Positions 37,052 to 50,137 of a stretch of 64,000 bases of DNA are shown piece by piece. The stretch's first letter is position 1; every line of letters starts with the position of its first letter. Under the pieces are notes generated by a model, which did no database searches, had not been told where the DNA came from, and saw nothing but the letters and a program-made list of their open reading frames with translations. The stretch is from Ciborinia camelliae (lineage: Eukaryota > Ascomycota > Leotiomycetes > Helotiales > Sclerotiniaceae). The position numbers and the translations under genes are program-made. The stretch spans positions 2,541,063-2,605,062 of the forward strand of contig JANPYM010000007.1 of assembly GCA_025890175.1 (NCBI GenBank), written 5' to 3'.

Positions 37052-38099
37052 CTAAAATCCCATAACCCGAAATCCTACAATCCCAACAACAAGCACTCTC
37101 CAAACTCTACTCAGGCCACCGCCCCTCATCCTCTCCGCACCGCTAGTACTCACAGTACTCGGTTTAACCGGAACTCCAGTCGAAGTACTACTCGTCTTCG
37201 CATCCGTAGATCCCGGCGACGTCGAGGTTGCTCCACTATCCGTGATCCCAGGTAACGATGAGGAATTCGCATTTCCACTCGTGCTCCCAGCCCCCCTCGT
37301 TCCATTCACATTTACTCCCGCGGTCGATGTACTCCAAACCGTCGTTGTACCCGTTGGTGTTGGGGTGATGGTTTTCGTCGTGCTGGTTATTTGTTCGTTT
37401 CCCGTGCTTGCTTCGCTTGATGTACTGATTTGGTATGGTGTGCTGGAAGTGGGTTTACTGCTGGAAAAGTAGGTAGATGCTGCGGAGATTTGTGGAGATG
37501 ACGAGGTAGAGGTGACGAAGTCAATAGAATCGGGATCGATATGGCCACAGTTAACTCTTTCAATATCGGTGCATTTCTTTTGTGCAGCGGCATCGTCTTC
37601 ACTTTCGAGGATACAGTTTATGAATACTTGTTGGCATTGGAAGGTAGGCATGGTTTCGGTGTAGTATTGGAGGGCGGGAGAAGATGAATTGGAAGTGCAG
37701 GTGCATTCGTAGCAGAGGGATTGCTTGAGGGTGTTTCTTAGTATGTGGAAAAGAAGAGAGGGTATGCAGGAGGAATGATGAATGGGCAAAATGATGAGAA
37801 AAAATCTCAAATCAACATACTTTATCACAAACGTTTGTATAAAAGTTACCAGCGCAGAGGATTTCGCATGTATTGATTTGCCCGGCACACCATTGAGCTA
37901 GATATATATCACATTAGTCAATCGTCTATCTATAGAACTCTCAACATGAATATGATCTGAATGGATTTGAATTAAACGACGTACCACGAAGAGAAGCAGA
38001 GACAGTAGTTGGATCAATCTGTGTATTGCAAGATTCAACCGAAGCTTTCACCACCATCGCGCATTGTGCGACTAGACCCAAGATCTGTACGACCCTCAT
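37052..38099 (-). CDS. Secreted GPI-anchored DUF7707-type wall protein
   Basis: Three exons (38099-37985, 37897-37821, 37723-37052) encode 287 residues. A signal peptide ends near VVKA/SVES at residue 19. A Cys-rich domain follows with WCAGQINTCEILCAGN, NVCD and CYECTC, the pattern of the fungal DUF7707 family. A long Ser/Thr/Pro-rich stalk follows, expected to be O-glycosylated. The protein ends in a hydrophobic tail (WRVLVVGIVGFRVMGF) preceded by a Ser/Gly/Ala region, as for GPI attachment. It probably sits on the plasma membrane or cell wall. Its role is unknown. Confidence 0.85.
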
Positions 38100-39765
38100 G
38101 ATCTCGAAGATATGCAGACTTCTACTTAACCCTAAATAGATAGCAATATTTTAATAAATCGCAAATCCCCCAAAATAAACAGTCAAAAAAGCAAGGGTGA
38201 TAATTTGCGAATCGAAAAAGTAATATATAAACCCATTCGTAGGTATCATACGTATATAAAAAGAATGTCAAACCAAATCGCGCCGTGCGAATACTGTTCT
38301 GTACGTAGGTAGGTATATATTATAGCGAGCGCATCCTACGACGGTACCATTTGCATCATCTCTTATTCAAAATCGAAACAAAAACAAAAACATAGGGAGA
38401 ACATCTGACAGTATTATATTTCGAGAATCTTATCTCATTTAAAGAAAGAAAGGAAGCGAAATATGTAAGAGCGCCTTGCGCACACACACACACACATGTA
38501 CACAGATACAATTTATGGAATTACGCCGTTAGACGCAGCGTAGTACCTTTCTTTCATTTTCGTACATCTGAAGGTTTCGTGGCTTACCACTTGCTTGACT
38601 TTCAAGCTTGCTTGCTTACACTCGTGGCACACGAGCGGAAGAATTGGAAGATGGAAATTTTGCTCATGGGGTTGATGGATGATGGATGGGGGTGATCTGA
38701 ATACGAAGTGCAGTTGCTCGCTCACCTCCATACACTTCATATATCCCCAGGCCCTGCATGTCAAAGTAACGAATAACGAGCGAATAGAAAACGGGTATTT
38801 GACCGTTTCGGTAAGAGCCCCGATGCGGAGGAGTAACCTGGGTACTTCTCCGTATTAGTGTTCCCGAGTCGGCATATTGCACGTTGAAGGGAGGAGGAAG
38901 CGGCGCAGGTACGAGACAATGCGATGCTGTTTCGGGAAGGGAAGGGTAGGAAAGGGAGTGTGGGGAGGATTTGAAAGGGTTTGGTTTGATCACCTGGTGA
39001 GTAATTCGTATTAGGTAGATTATCTTTGTGGTTGGAGTGGGGAGTATTGTGTTACAGTACCTAACTTTACTGTCACATCCGAAGCTTGCTTGGCTCAATA
39101 CTACCCCGATGTGTTGAAGATATTTGACCAATGTCCATGATGATTTTGAAAACCTTCCTTCCTTTCACTTATATTTCAATGTGAATAATCATCACCCATT
39201 GAGGCTCATCTCGCTACTTAAATGATCCTTCCTCTCCAGCTGTTCTTCTTACAGAGCAAGGACTGCCAACGAAGTTTCATGTATCATGCTTTCCTAAACG
39301 GGCTGATAGGGGCCTCTTCCCCAGAAAAAAATAGAGTTACCTTGCAGAGATGTTGGGATACGTATGATCAAATGAAATTGCAATTGTATGTAGACCTTTT
39401 TTGTTGTATTAGATAAGAAAGGTGATTGATGATGGATGGCTGAAGTTATAGTTGATATAAAAGCCAAGATCCAAAAGTCGACGCGAATTCCAAAATTGTC
39501 TGTTGCATAGGTAATTATGTATGTATTTTGGACTAACTTAATCAAATCTGTCCTTTCACACTCTGTTTCCCTGGATATCATCATAATGCATGTACCTGAA
39601 ATTTGGTATTTAAAAAATATCCCTCCATGTCATTTCCAATCATTTCCTCCGTTCCAGTGCATTTCGATACCAAACTCACGTTTCCAAGTCCCGTTAAAAT
39701 TATTATACAATCGTAAAGTTCACGCTGTAAGTGGAATTTCCACTATATGTCCGACTTTGACTTCC
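38100..39765. other. Intergenic, no gene seen
   Basis: A 1.7-kb spacer between the DUF7707-type gene start and the C2H2 regulator stop. It contains a CA repeat near 38479-38496 and a TACGTAGGTAGGTATA patch near 38300. Open frames at 38513-38764 and 38664-39131 overlap each other and match nothing known to me. Confidence 0.5.
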
Positions 39766-42700
39766 TCACAAATCACGCGGTTGTGGGTGTGACTGGCCAC
39801 CCACAAGATTGATACAATTGCTCAACAATGTTGCAGCTTCATGCAATAGCTCCCATCGCGTTTTCTCGAAAAGTTCCCGAAGAACCATGAGCAGTCCGGT
39901 ACATCCATTGAATCCATTTAACTTTTTCAATTCCTCAGGATTATCGACAGAGCCAAATCGTCTCAGGTAGGCTCTCATATCACGGACTTGATCTTCGGAT
40001 GAATGAGGAGTGGGAACAGGAGCGGTAGTCGGCCCTTCGAGGGCAAAGCCGTAGCACCATACAATCAGAGCAGCGAAATACATTACCCATGGTCTGTTAA
40101 GTAGAATATCGTCGCGGGCTGAGTAGCTTAATGGTGGATCTGGTTGTACGTGATCGTAACCATGGGAAACTGCGACAGATTCTTTGGGAAGTAGGACTGT
40201 GCAGAGGAATTTTATAGCATAAAAGGTGGCGTCTCTAGCCTTGGCAGTTGGTGCCCAATTGTCTCTCATTCTTCTTTGAGCACTGTTTAAATCCTGTGAT
40301 CCAATCGTGCGGCCAAGAAGACGTTTTGCTCGAGCAAATATTTGACAGTCAACAACATCAACATGCATTGCCATGTGTGCAAGGTGATGCAGCACCGTCC
40401 TTGATTGGTAGACAACATTGTTTTCTTTACCAGTGTAGGCATATGGTCCTGTCATTGTTTCAGATTGTCGTAGCAGAGATAAGTCGAAGTCTCGCATCCA
40501 AAGGTCAAATGCTCGAGTCAAAGATCCTCTCCATTTGTCCCGGCCGCCTAGTGCTTGCGATACACCCAATGAGTTGACTTGTAGATCACGTTGATTCATG
40601 TGCCAGCTAACACTCAGAAGGCCTGCCATTAATATTGTACGGCCAAAAGAGTTTGTGCGCACTTCTTGAGCATTGAGGGTCCTTTTAAGACCTTCCAAAA
40701 AAGATATAGGTTTTACCCCATTCGCTTGGAGGCTTGACTCCAATCTACCAACTTCAGCACTACTTGTGGCGGTCCACATGGCTTCATCGCAAGGCAAAGG
40801 AAGACGCATCTCGTGAGCGACCATAACAGTAGAATGCCCGAACATTGTCGCATGTGTAGAATCTATAACAAAGGCCGCAAATGCAGCACGTCTTGTGGCT
40901 TCATTTGTAATCCAATGGTTCCACCACTCGTCAGGGGTATTAGCTCCTGAGGTTGATGACTGACGTGAGCCGTTGTATCCTTGTTTATCATCTCTTACAC
41001 TCGGGGGCGAATCCAATGCAGAACGGCCTATCAATGAGCTACCACGGCGCATCAAAGTGATCGTGGTTGCGTGGTGAATGTGAGCTCTTTCGTGAAGTGC
41101 TCTGGTCGAGTACATTTTTTCATATATTTCTAGTAGCAAAAGAGCCTGGAACACCCATAACTTTGCCGGGGGAAGGAATTCATGATCGCTAAAGATCTCC
41201 CATCTAAGGTGCCATGCTAGGAAATTTGACAATTCCGCGCCAGCTTGCGTCACTTCTGGGCCGTGCAACTTGTCAAGACAGGAGGCACCAATGGCCATCA
41301 TTGCAATCAAAAGGAGGTTTGGTGTCTTATCCGGAGAAAATGTTGGTTTGTGTACTTTAATAAAAATTAATACACTTTACATACTAAAATGTGAAGAAGG
41401 AATGACCTACATATTGGCATTTGATCGCTAAAATGATACCAGTAACTGCCGATGTATGTTTGCATCATTTTTCTACTCATCATATGGCTTTCATCACTAC
41501 GGTCCCCATTAACAAGTGCTTCCTTCTTCTGCTTGACAGCAGGTGCATTTGTTGTTTCGTTGAATCTCTCCTTGATCAAGTCAATTATGGCTTGGCTCTT
41601 CTCTTCTGACAAAACTGTCTCTGGCAAGCTAGTGTCAAGTAGACTGGTCACAGCCATAGGATGGTGAGATTGGTGAGCACTTGGAGGATAGAAACCCCCA
41701 AGACCAATATCATTAGTGAAGTATGGGGAATAATACTGAGCTGTGGCATCAGTGTAGTTGCTAGGAATGTAAGTCGAATACAAATCAAACTAGGTGAGCA
41801 GGTTGAAAGACTCACTTTGCATAAGGTTGTTGGTTCATTTGACCCATATCGTTCTGTTGACTGCTAAAAAGAAAGGTTACAAAATCTTCGGGGATTGTGA
41901 AGGGGGATCGATTATAGCATCCTTCGCCGCCAAACACGGGCATTGTGTTTGATACAGCCATCTGCATTATATCTGGACTCAATTGTTGAGCTTGGCTGAT
42001 CTCATTTGGATACTCGGTAGAAACAGGAGTTTGATACCGTGGCTCTGGCTCCCGGGAGGGGATCGTATTTGCAGCCACATTCGCAAATCCTGATGGTGGT
42101 AAGCTAAACGGAGGAAAATTTTGTTGACTTATATACGCCTGGGGACTTTGTGGCTGATTGCCACGATAGTTCTGGTTGTTCGAGGCTCCCGGTAGGATAC
42201 CATAATGGCCAGCATTCGTTTGCAGAGATCTAGGGAAATCTACCGACTTGCTATCAGGAGTCCCAAAGCTTTGATGTCGTTGACCTCTGCCATTGGAACC
42301 AACAGATGACGAATTCTGGCCCCTGGAAGCCATATCAGCATCAGAGCGCTTGTAATTGACTGACGAATATCCATCTGCGCCATTGGTTGAGCCAGCAGCT
42401 GGGTAGGTCCCGGAGGCTGGGGTAGTAATTGGTGAGTATGAGGTAGGACGAATATCTTGTGGAGACTGGTATTGTATCTGAGTTGTCCGTATTTTGGGCC
42501 CAATTAGACTCGGCCTCATCACTTCAGGAGACGTGGACCCACGAAGTGATTGTGGATTTGGGATCTGTGACACTGGAGACCCTTGACTCAACATCGAATC
42601 TTTTCTGTGTAATTGAGACCCTTTGGCAGTATGTCGGTCTCGATGCCTGTTACACAAATCTTGCCTGACAAACGTTCTCAAACAGCCTTCAAAGTCGCAG

Positions 42701-43143
42701 TTGTATATCTGTTTTGGTTTATGGTTTAGCTGGTGACGATAACTAAATGGACAAGAAGTCAGTCATAAAAGTCAACGGATGCAATCGCGATTGTGTAAAC
42801 CTTACAGATGTTCGGCCCTAGAATAACTCTTCCCACAACCCTCCGTAGAACATTCAAACTTTTTGTCCAGACCTTTGCGACTTCTCCTCCGTTTCCGAGA
42901 AAGACCATCATCACCAGAAGTTTGACCGTCTCCATGTTCTCCTTGCGACAGCTCTCCTTCATCTTCTGTAGTTTTCAATGATATGCGGCTTCGACGTCTA
43001 CCGCGATTCTTATCGTCATCTTCTCCGTTGGGTCTGCGTTGTAACATTGGATCGGCCATTTTAGACATAGCAGGTGTATCAATTTGAGCCATGATATTAT
43101 TTGCTGGTAACGTAAGAAGATGTGCAGTTAGTATCGAAGTCAT
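39766..43143 (-). CDS. C2H2 transcription factor with fungal-specific regulatory domain
   Basis: Four exons (43143-42806, 42742-41816, 41760-41411, 41354-39766) encode 1067 residues. Two C2H2 fingers are visible: Cys98, Cys103, His116, His120 and Cys128, Cys133, His146, His150; the first is split by intron 1. A basic cluster (SRKRRRSRK) precedes them and is a likely nuclear signal. A Gln/Ser/Pro-rich linker leads to the fungal-specific transcription factor domain starting near SDQMPILHKPTFSPDKTPN, itself created by splicing across a GTAGGT donor. The arrangement resembles Aspergillus AmdX-type regulators; I do not assign a symbol. Met16-like internal start codons exist, so the exact start is open. 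No target can be inferred from neighbours. Confidence 0.92.
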
Positions 43144-45716
43144 AATCTCATACTATCTTGTACCAAGAAGTCGCAAGAAGTACGGTATCTTGGTTTACCA
43201 ACACTCTGTCGTGAGGCGTTTAAAAGCTTTAGAAAGTTGCGATTGGCGCATACGGTGGTGAATTCACTCTACTAACGACCGAGGTCAGACTGGATGAGGC
43301 ATGTAATATGGAAAGGAAACAAGACACGGCAAAGTAATGCGAACAAATGAAGATGGACGGTTAGCTAGGCATAATGCAAAACGAAGCAGTAAGGCCTTAA
43401 GACTCTCTCTCCTACGCATCAAGTAACGCGGGGAAATGTGCTGTAGGCTCCCTAGTTAACACGAGAGTGCTTTACGTCGGACAGATGATGGACTCGTAAC
43501 GTGAGATGTGGCTAGGTCATGCAAGAAGACACGCGCTGGTCCGAAGCTGACGAGCGCGCATAATGCGCTTGTATGAGACGAGAAAAGAACATAAAGATGA
43601 GGGTGAAGATGGAGATGATGATAGAGGTAGAGATAGAGATACATAGATATTGAAGATTAATATGATGTACGACTATAAGAAGTGTTTCTAGTTACTTACT
43701 CATACTTCAAAATGTGTGTGTGTGTGTGTTATCGATAAAAAACAAGGGACGAGAAACAGAGGGGTTCTCAAAAGGCCGAGGTATGGTATTATGGTATGGT
43801 ATCTCGTGATAAGATAGATTGAATGAAGTTTGTACTTTTTGCGCTTTGCTTTCGTGCCATTCAACTTTGTGTGCTTCGTGCTTCGTACTTCATGCTGCTT
43901 CGTAAACCGTAGATTTTTAAGTACGGAGTCTGGTCTGGTATGTCTGTTAACCTTATGGGGCCGGAAGCTTTTCTTTTTGGCGGATCAGTAAAGTTCAGGT
44001 TGTGGATCCTTAGTTGGTGCAGGTGGGTGGGCGATGGGTGGGTTACACTTTAAAGCTGTGGACTTGGCTGATTCGGGATTATTGTTGGTTACTTCGCTTA
44101 CCTGGGCACTTTTGTTCCTTTGAGCTCCTCGGTTTCTATCGGCCCGGGTCCGGGTTTGAATGGGTGCAACGAATGTATATTAGATACCGGTAGGTATTGA
44201 TACTCTAGATACTCCAGCTGTCCAGCTGTACGTATCATATTTTGAGTGGAAGTGAGATATCAGATGGGAGACTTTTGTAAGTCTGGTTGACATATCAAAT
44301 AGGTGAGGGTGAGGGTGAGGGTGAGGGTGAGTCTTCGATCGATCGTTGGATTCTACTCTGTTGAGGATTCAAGTAGGCAAGTTACTTTTCAGATGACCAT
44401 ATTCGTTTTGTATTCGTGGGATATCATTCCGATGGGTTAGGTGAGGTTAGTAAGGTGAAGGATCTCTAAATTATCTTGCAAAGGATCAAGACTCTGTTGA
44501 TAGATTATGGATTGAATTGTGGTGAAGTTTGGCTTGCGAGACTTGCAGGCACAACTTGGCGGGAAAGGCGATTGAAGGAATTAGACTGGTTGGATAATGT
44601 TTTAACCTTGGAATTTCATTTTATCGGCTGCATGTGCGTGCATCTGCTTGTTCTTTTCCTTGCTGTGTTACGGTGTTACGTCTTAAAGCAGAAAGGAAGG
44701 CAGGATATTGTGTTCACCCGTCGAACTTTTGCTTTTTGTTACATGGAGAAAGCTTTGAGAGTAGATATAGCGGTAATAGCTTTAGAAGATACTACTAGGC
44801 CAGTCTCAAATATCCATACCTGCATTAATATTCTCTCTACCTTAATTGAAAGATGTCTGCATTAAACTTATTTCTTCATTGAATCATCAACATCATCCTC
44901 CTTCCATGTTCGATAAAGAGATGAGATAACCCTACGCCAGATGCCAGATAGAAAAATTTGCAAGGAAGAAATGAGGGGTTTCTTTAAGTCTTCCTTGTAG
45001 ACAGAGCGGTGCCACAGCAATCATTCGGGATGGATCAAAATTAGTTCAAAAGTTCAGCAGAAATCTTTTGCTTTTCTTCTTCTTCCTCTTCTTCCCAGAT
45101 GATATTGGTAGCCAACAACGCCGCCAATGCCAATGCCAATGCCAACGTCAACACAATTGTCATCGCCGTCCTCCGACCCGATTCGCTTGACTCCTTAACC
45201 TTATCAGATATTATCATTGATTTGGAAAAGGGAAGAAGCTCTTATCTGATCATTAATTATTCTCTACTTTGGACTTTGTACCTTAGCACTACCTAGGTAA
45301 CCAGCACTGTAGTAAAGTGGCTCTTGATCCACCACCAAGTACGTTGACCCGCGGGCTAGGTAGTACATATAACACGGGCAATCTGGGGTACCGACCGTAA
45401 AAGTTTATCTCAAGCTAGTAATAATAATAATCCAACCTAATAATCTCCTAGCCTTATCTCCTAGCCTTGTCTTGCCTCGCCTCGCCTCTAGCCCAAATAA
45501 TAATAAACTTTCCCACTGCTGAATAGTGCTGTGTCATAGGTAACTTTTTTTTATTCACTAAAGAGAATCATCTTTCAACAACACATCGAGCCACTCTTAC
45601 TCCCAAATGTAATTTGCAACATATTTCGAATTTCAAATTTGCTCCTCGACAACTCAACAACTCAATATACAGACCGTTAAACTTCTCAAACCATTCCCCC
45701 CTCAACCTCTTCCATC
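43144..45716. other. Intergenic region, 2.6 kb
   Basis: The region separates the divergent C2H2 regulator and SAP30-like genes. It contains a GT microsatellite near 43713-43728, five perfect GGTGAG copies at 44302-44331, CCAATG repeats near 45125-45145 and a TAATAA run near 45420. A 129-codon frame at 44476-44865 lacks any recognisable motif or splice context and is not called. Confidence 0.55.
44302..44331. repeat. (GGTGAG)5 tandem repeat
   Basis: Five exact hexamer copies in intergenic sequence. G-rich on the plus strand. It is not telomeric repeat sequence (TTAGGG). Confidence 0.9.
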
Positions 45717-46374
45717 ATGGGTAAAGCGCCTCGTCCACAGCCTGATGATTCAGAGGCATCAAGCACCAAAGAGAAAGGAAATCCAAGCGCAACACCGGCT
45801 ACAAATGGGAAAGGCAGACGAGGAGCAAGCAGTGCAGTCAATGCAAATGCATCGGCCACAAATAGCACACCCACTACGTCTGGTGCTGTAGCTGGAGCTG
45901 CGGGAGGCCCCAATACGGATGGCAATGTTGGAGTATGAACCTCTCTATTTCCACATTTGAGAATGAAGCACAACTGCTAATATGACTTGTTTCGTAGATA
46001 CAATGGTCAGAATTTGATCCATCCGTCTTGCACCGTTACCGTTACGATCACAAATTAAATACTCCTCCCGCCTTCAACAATCCATACAATCAAATTGTTC
46101 TTTCTCAATCGAGTGTCGGCCTCATGTCACCAAGTATGGTTCGTAAGAAAGAGCACAGGAGGCAAAGCAAAGATCAATTGGCCAATACCGTACGCAAACA
46201 TTTCAACAGTCAGTCGGTCAACGAAAACGAAGTTATAGTCAGCTTCTTATACAAAGTTCGACATCAGGGTTAGTCAATATGATTATTCCTATAGTTGGCA
46301 ACGAAAGCCGAAACTGATGATTTATAGACAAGAAATTCCGCATGCGCTTCACGCCACAGTCGCGAAATATGTAG
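45717..46374 (+). CDS. SAP30-like Sin3-binding histone deacetylase subunit
   Basis: Three exons (45717-45932, 45998-46268, 46328-46374) encode 177 residues. The first exon is a low-complexity Ala/Ser/Asn/Gly-rich leader with basic residues. The second exon carries the conserved core: IQWSEFDPSVLHRYRYDHKL, then RQSKDQLANTVRKHF and NENEVIVSFLYKVRHQ, which resembles the Sin3-binding domain of SAP30. The last 15 residues come from a small third exon. In yeast and animals SAP30 binds a PAH domain of Sin3 and stabilises the Rpd3/HDAC complex. A nuclear co-repressor role is therefore inferred by family. It lies 600 bp upstream of Mdj1. Confidence 0.85.
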
Positions 46375-46981
46375 CTATCTGTTCAACTTACACACACCAA
46401 GTTATGAGCTACTCGGCTTCGATTCATGTTCATGGACCGTTTAATAATACAATAAATACACGGGCGAAGGGATGGTGTTATAATAAGGATAATAGGGTTG
46501 GAATTGTATAATACCTTGTATCAAGTACTCGACAGAGGACTTTTCCGTCTCTGGGAGTTATGGATTCTTTACTGTGGGCTGTAACTATTTGGAATAATGA
46601 GTATCATGATCAGCGGACAATGGAATGAAATTCATACTTTGTATACCAAATAATTCATCTATGAATGAAAAGTTTTGAATTTCATACTTGTAGTAAACTT
46701 TCAAGTTTCGATTCTCAATTGAACATCTTCAGCCTTGCACGATTTGTAACTGGCCTTCCGGGGTTAATTCCGCTCATCCAATCAAAACTCCCCTATCTCA
46801 ATCGCCTTACCGGCAAAGAAAAAAAATATTGGAGCTTTCCAGAATGATCGTTGATATTTATGATAGTTTTAGCTTTGCCCTCAACAATACATCCATCTCC
46901 CACAGTCTTTATTGTTTCTATGATTACTGATTTTTTTGATATCTTTCTGTAGAAGTACATGGTGAAAATCGTTCCATCATA
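46375..46981. other. Short intergenic region
   Basis: A 600-nt AT-rich spacer between the tandem SAP30-like and Mdj1 genes. An ATG at 46961 opens only a 7-codon frame ending in TAA just before the Mdj1 start, so it is at most a small upstream ORF. No other feature seen. Confidence 0.55.
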
Positions 46982-48669
46982 ATGAAGACTGGGACAACAG
47001 GCCTTTTGTCAAAGGCCACCAATCCATCTCGAATTTTATGTTCTACACCAGCAAGTCGTCATCGAACATTAAAGAGGGACAATAACAGGCAATCTCAAAC
47101 GCGCAATCTTTCAACAACATGCACATCTAGGGGAAGATGCAGATATTCACAGCAGGACCTCTCATTGAAACCAATACAAAGACGGGTAAGTATCTATGCC
47201 GCCAAAATGCTCAACCCGCATTACAAAGTACTGACGCAAAATTCTTTTAGTCTTTTCATGCATCGGCAAGATACCAAGCCACGAAGAACCCATATGATGT
47301 TCTAGGAGTAGACAAGGGCGCCACTGCTTCATCCATCAAGAAAGCATATTACGGTCTTGCTAAAAAATTCCATCCGGACACAAATAAGGACCCAAATGCT
47401 AAAGATAAATTTGCCGAAGCACAATCTGCTTATGAACTTTTGACTGATCCACAGAAAAGGGCAGCTTGGGACCAGTATGGATCTGCAGCATTCGACCAAG
47501 GAGCAGGAGCAGGACCCGGACCTGGTGCTGATCCATTCGGCGGTGCGGGGGGCTTTGGAGGATTTGGGGGTGGATCTGGCGGGTTTCCGGGTGGTGGTTT
47601 TGGAGCCGATTTCAACTTCGAAGATTTATTCAAAGGTTTTACCGGAGGAAGGAGGGGCAAAGGTAGTCACAATCCGTTTCAACAAGAAATACTGGTGGGA
47701 GACAATATTGAGGTTCAAACGAATATATCGTTTGTGGAAGCAGCAAAAGGGATCAGCAAAACCATCAACATATCCCCATTATCTACTTGCAAAACATGTA
47801 CTGGAAATGGTATGAAATCTGGAACGAAGCGATCGGCATGTAGATCTTGTGGGGGGTCCGGTACACGCGTGCATTCTATGGGTGGTTTCCAAATGGCTTC
47901 GCCATGTAGTGCCTGCGGTGGTCTAGGAATGACGATTCCACCTGGAGGAGAATGTCGGTCGTGTTCTGGAAATGGTGTTGTGCGTGAGCGCAAAACAATC
48001 AGTGTTGATATTCCTGGAGGTATTGAGGACGGCATGCGATTGAGATTAGATGGCGAAGGTGATGCCCCAGCTACTGGCCGGGCTGCGAACCCTGATGGCG
48101 CTTCACAACCTGGTGATCTTTACGTACTCGTTCGAGTAGCGACAGATCCAAAATTCAGCCGCTCCGGATCTAACATCCTGTATACCGCAACCATTCCATT
48201 TACCACCGCATTACTTGGAGGCGAAATCAAAATACCAACCTTGGAAGGAGACGTCAGTGTTAAAGTTGCGACTGGAACTGGAACTGGAGACAAGATTACT
48301 TTAGGGGGCAAGGGAATGAAAAAGTTGGAGGGACGTAGAGGAGGACGTGGGGACCTAAAAGTCGAATTCAAGGTCAACATGCCCAAATATCTGAGTGCTA
48401 ACCAGCGAACAATCGTGGAAATGCTTGCCGATGAGATGGACGATAAAACAGCGAAGCGTATTATGAATGTTGGCCGTTCATCGGGTTCCTCGTAAGTTCA
48501 GTGTCGCGTTCTTAAGTCAGGCACTGACCGAGACAGATCATCTTCCGCATCAAATACCGAAGAGAACCACAAGCAAGAAGGTTTCCTCAAATCCGTTTGG
48601 CACAAGTTTACAGATGGTGCTAATACGCCTAATGAAGGCGAGAAAGAGGACGAATCCAAGAAGAAATGA
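46982..48669 (+). CDS. MDJ1: Mitochondrial DnaJ co-chaperone Mdj1
   Basis: Three exons (46982-47185, 47251-48491, 48537-48669) encode 525 residues. The N-terminal 75 residues are basic and Ser/Thr-rich without acidic clusters, as expected of a matrix presequence. The J-domain starts at [10 protein letters not shown] (residue 81) and has the catalytic HPD at 109-111. A Gly/Phe-rich linker follows, then four CXXCXGXG zinc repeats from Cys248 to about 310, and the two C-terminal substrate-binding domains. As a class I J-protein it stimulates the matrix Hsp70 ATPase and delivers unfolded chains. Its expected partner, Ssc1, is encoded 15 kb upstream on the opposite strand and Lon 6 kb downstream. 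The start is fixed by an in-frame stop just upstream. Confidence 0.96.
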
Positions 48670-49562
48670 AAGCAATGAGGAAATTCGCTGTAAAATAAAT
48701 GACAAAAGTCTAGAAATGCCACTATGTATCAGGGATATGAGGTTGAATGGCGTCTCCTCAAGGTAGGAACGATGGCTATGAATCTACTAATGCATACTTT
48801 TAGAATGCATAGTTTAGAATCTGTTCATGACCAATACTTAGTGTAAAATGAAATGATATCTCAACTCACAGCTGTGGCTTGACAAACATCTAGCATTTCG
48901 ATAACATACCCCCAATTTTGCCATGCAAACGTTGTTCACCTTCGCTTGACATGCCGATTCATCCCACTGCTGAGTGTACTCCTCTCGGGCCATATGCACC
49001 TCGAGCTCCTGGATGTGATGAACCTAGGAAATACGAAATTCCTCTACCAATTAGAACGCATTATTTATGGCTGCCGTGACGACTACCGTCTGCACCGAAC
49101 CTCCTAGCTACTAGGTATTTGGCATGCTGCATTCATTTGTATACATAAAACAGAGCCCAAACGGACCATTGCAAGTTAGTATCACAATAGATCTGTTCCT
49201 ATGGTCCTCTTGGTATTTGATGGTTAAACTTCCAATATGTATTCAATTTGAGTTTACATTGTAATATCATTTTTATATTACACTGAATCGACCCCCTTAA
49301 ATGCGCAGGGCGCTTATCCCGTACGCTGATATCCTATGGTTCGAGAAACACCCCTTCATCATCAGGTAAATGGTGGGTCGTAACCTACCTGCTTGCCCTG
49401 CGGCTGAAGAGAGAAAGGAACTGTTGGATTGAAGTTTCTTCATTTCTATCGTTGTTCATATCAAATACCTAGGTAATTATCATATGTGATATCTAAACAT
49501 TTGCGTTTGCGATGGAATCAACAACATTCATCGACATTGGGCACAGCACGAGAGGCGTTCAA

Positions 49563-49578
49563 ACCTACCTAGGTAGGT
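49563..49578. repeat. Perfect 16-bp palindrome
   Basis: ACCTACCTAGGTAGGT is its own reverse complement. It is the cleanest copy of a motif that recurs in most large intergenic regions of this window but that I did not find in exons. Function unknown. Confidence 0.9.
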
Positions 49579-49767
49579 ATGAGTACCGGTAGTGATTCAA
49601 ATATAATATAATCTCCGTGATGTGATGTGATGAGTACAAAATGGTCTCTGGCGCTTATCTAAGTCAAATCTGGGTCTCCTGAAAGGCCGCAGAAAAAGAG
49701 TGCAGTGCAGGTTCCATGTCGTACAAAGCTTTCCAACATGAGGCTAGTTACCTATCTAGGTAAGGTA

Positions 49768-50137
49768 CAGCAAAACCTCTCTATAAGGATCCTCTATATA
49801 AGGATAACCTCTCTATTAGGATTAAATTTTGGGTTTCGTTGAATTTTAGATATAGAAAATACTAATATTCTTATATTCTTTTTATAAAGATTATTCTTCG
49901 TAATTGAAAATTTCAAAATTGAAATCTAGTTTATTATAATCTTTTATATAAAAATATTTTTTTAAATATAAAATATTTATAAAAATTATATTGAATTTAT
50001 ATCCGATCGGAATTGGTCGGTATATATTTGGGTCAAAATGCTACCCCATCGGGATTAGCTGGAACTCTATAAAAGGATATCTCTTTATATCCTTATATTT
50101 AACGCTAAAAAAACATCCTTATAGAGAGGTTTTGCTG
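49768..50137. mobile_element. Intact pogo-like MITE
   Basis: A 370-bp very AT-rich element with perfect 23-bp terminal inverted repeats (49768-49790 and 50115-50137) beginning CAGCAAAACCTCTCTATAAG. It is flanked on both sides by TA (49766-49767, 50138-50139), the target duplication of Tc1/mariner/pogo transposases, and the CAG start is typical of pogo-like ends. Just inside the left end the CCTCTCTATAAGGAT motif is repeated two more times with small changes, which may be extra transposase-binding sites. There is no transposase frame, so movement would depend on an enzyme encoded elsewhere. Perfect ends suggest recent insertion. Confidence 0.92.

Noticed and set aside
44476..44865. 129-codon plus-strand frame
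   Set aside because: No recognisable motif, no partner exons, and it lies in repeat-containing intergenic DNA; a chance frame is likelier.
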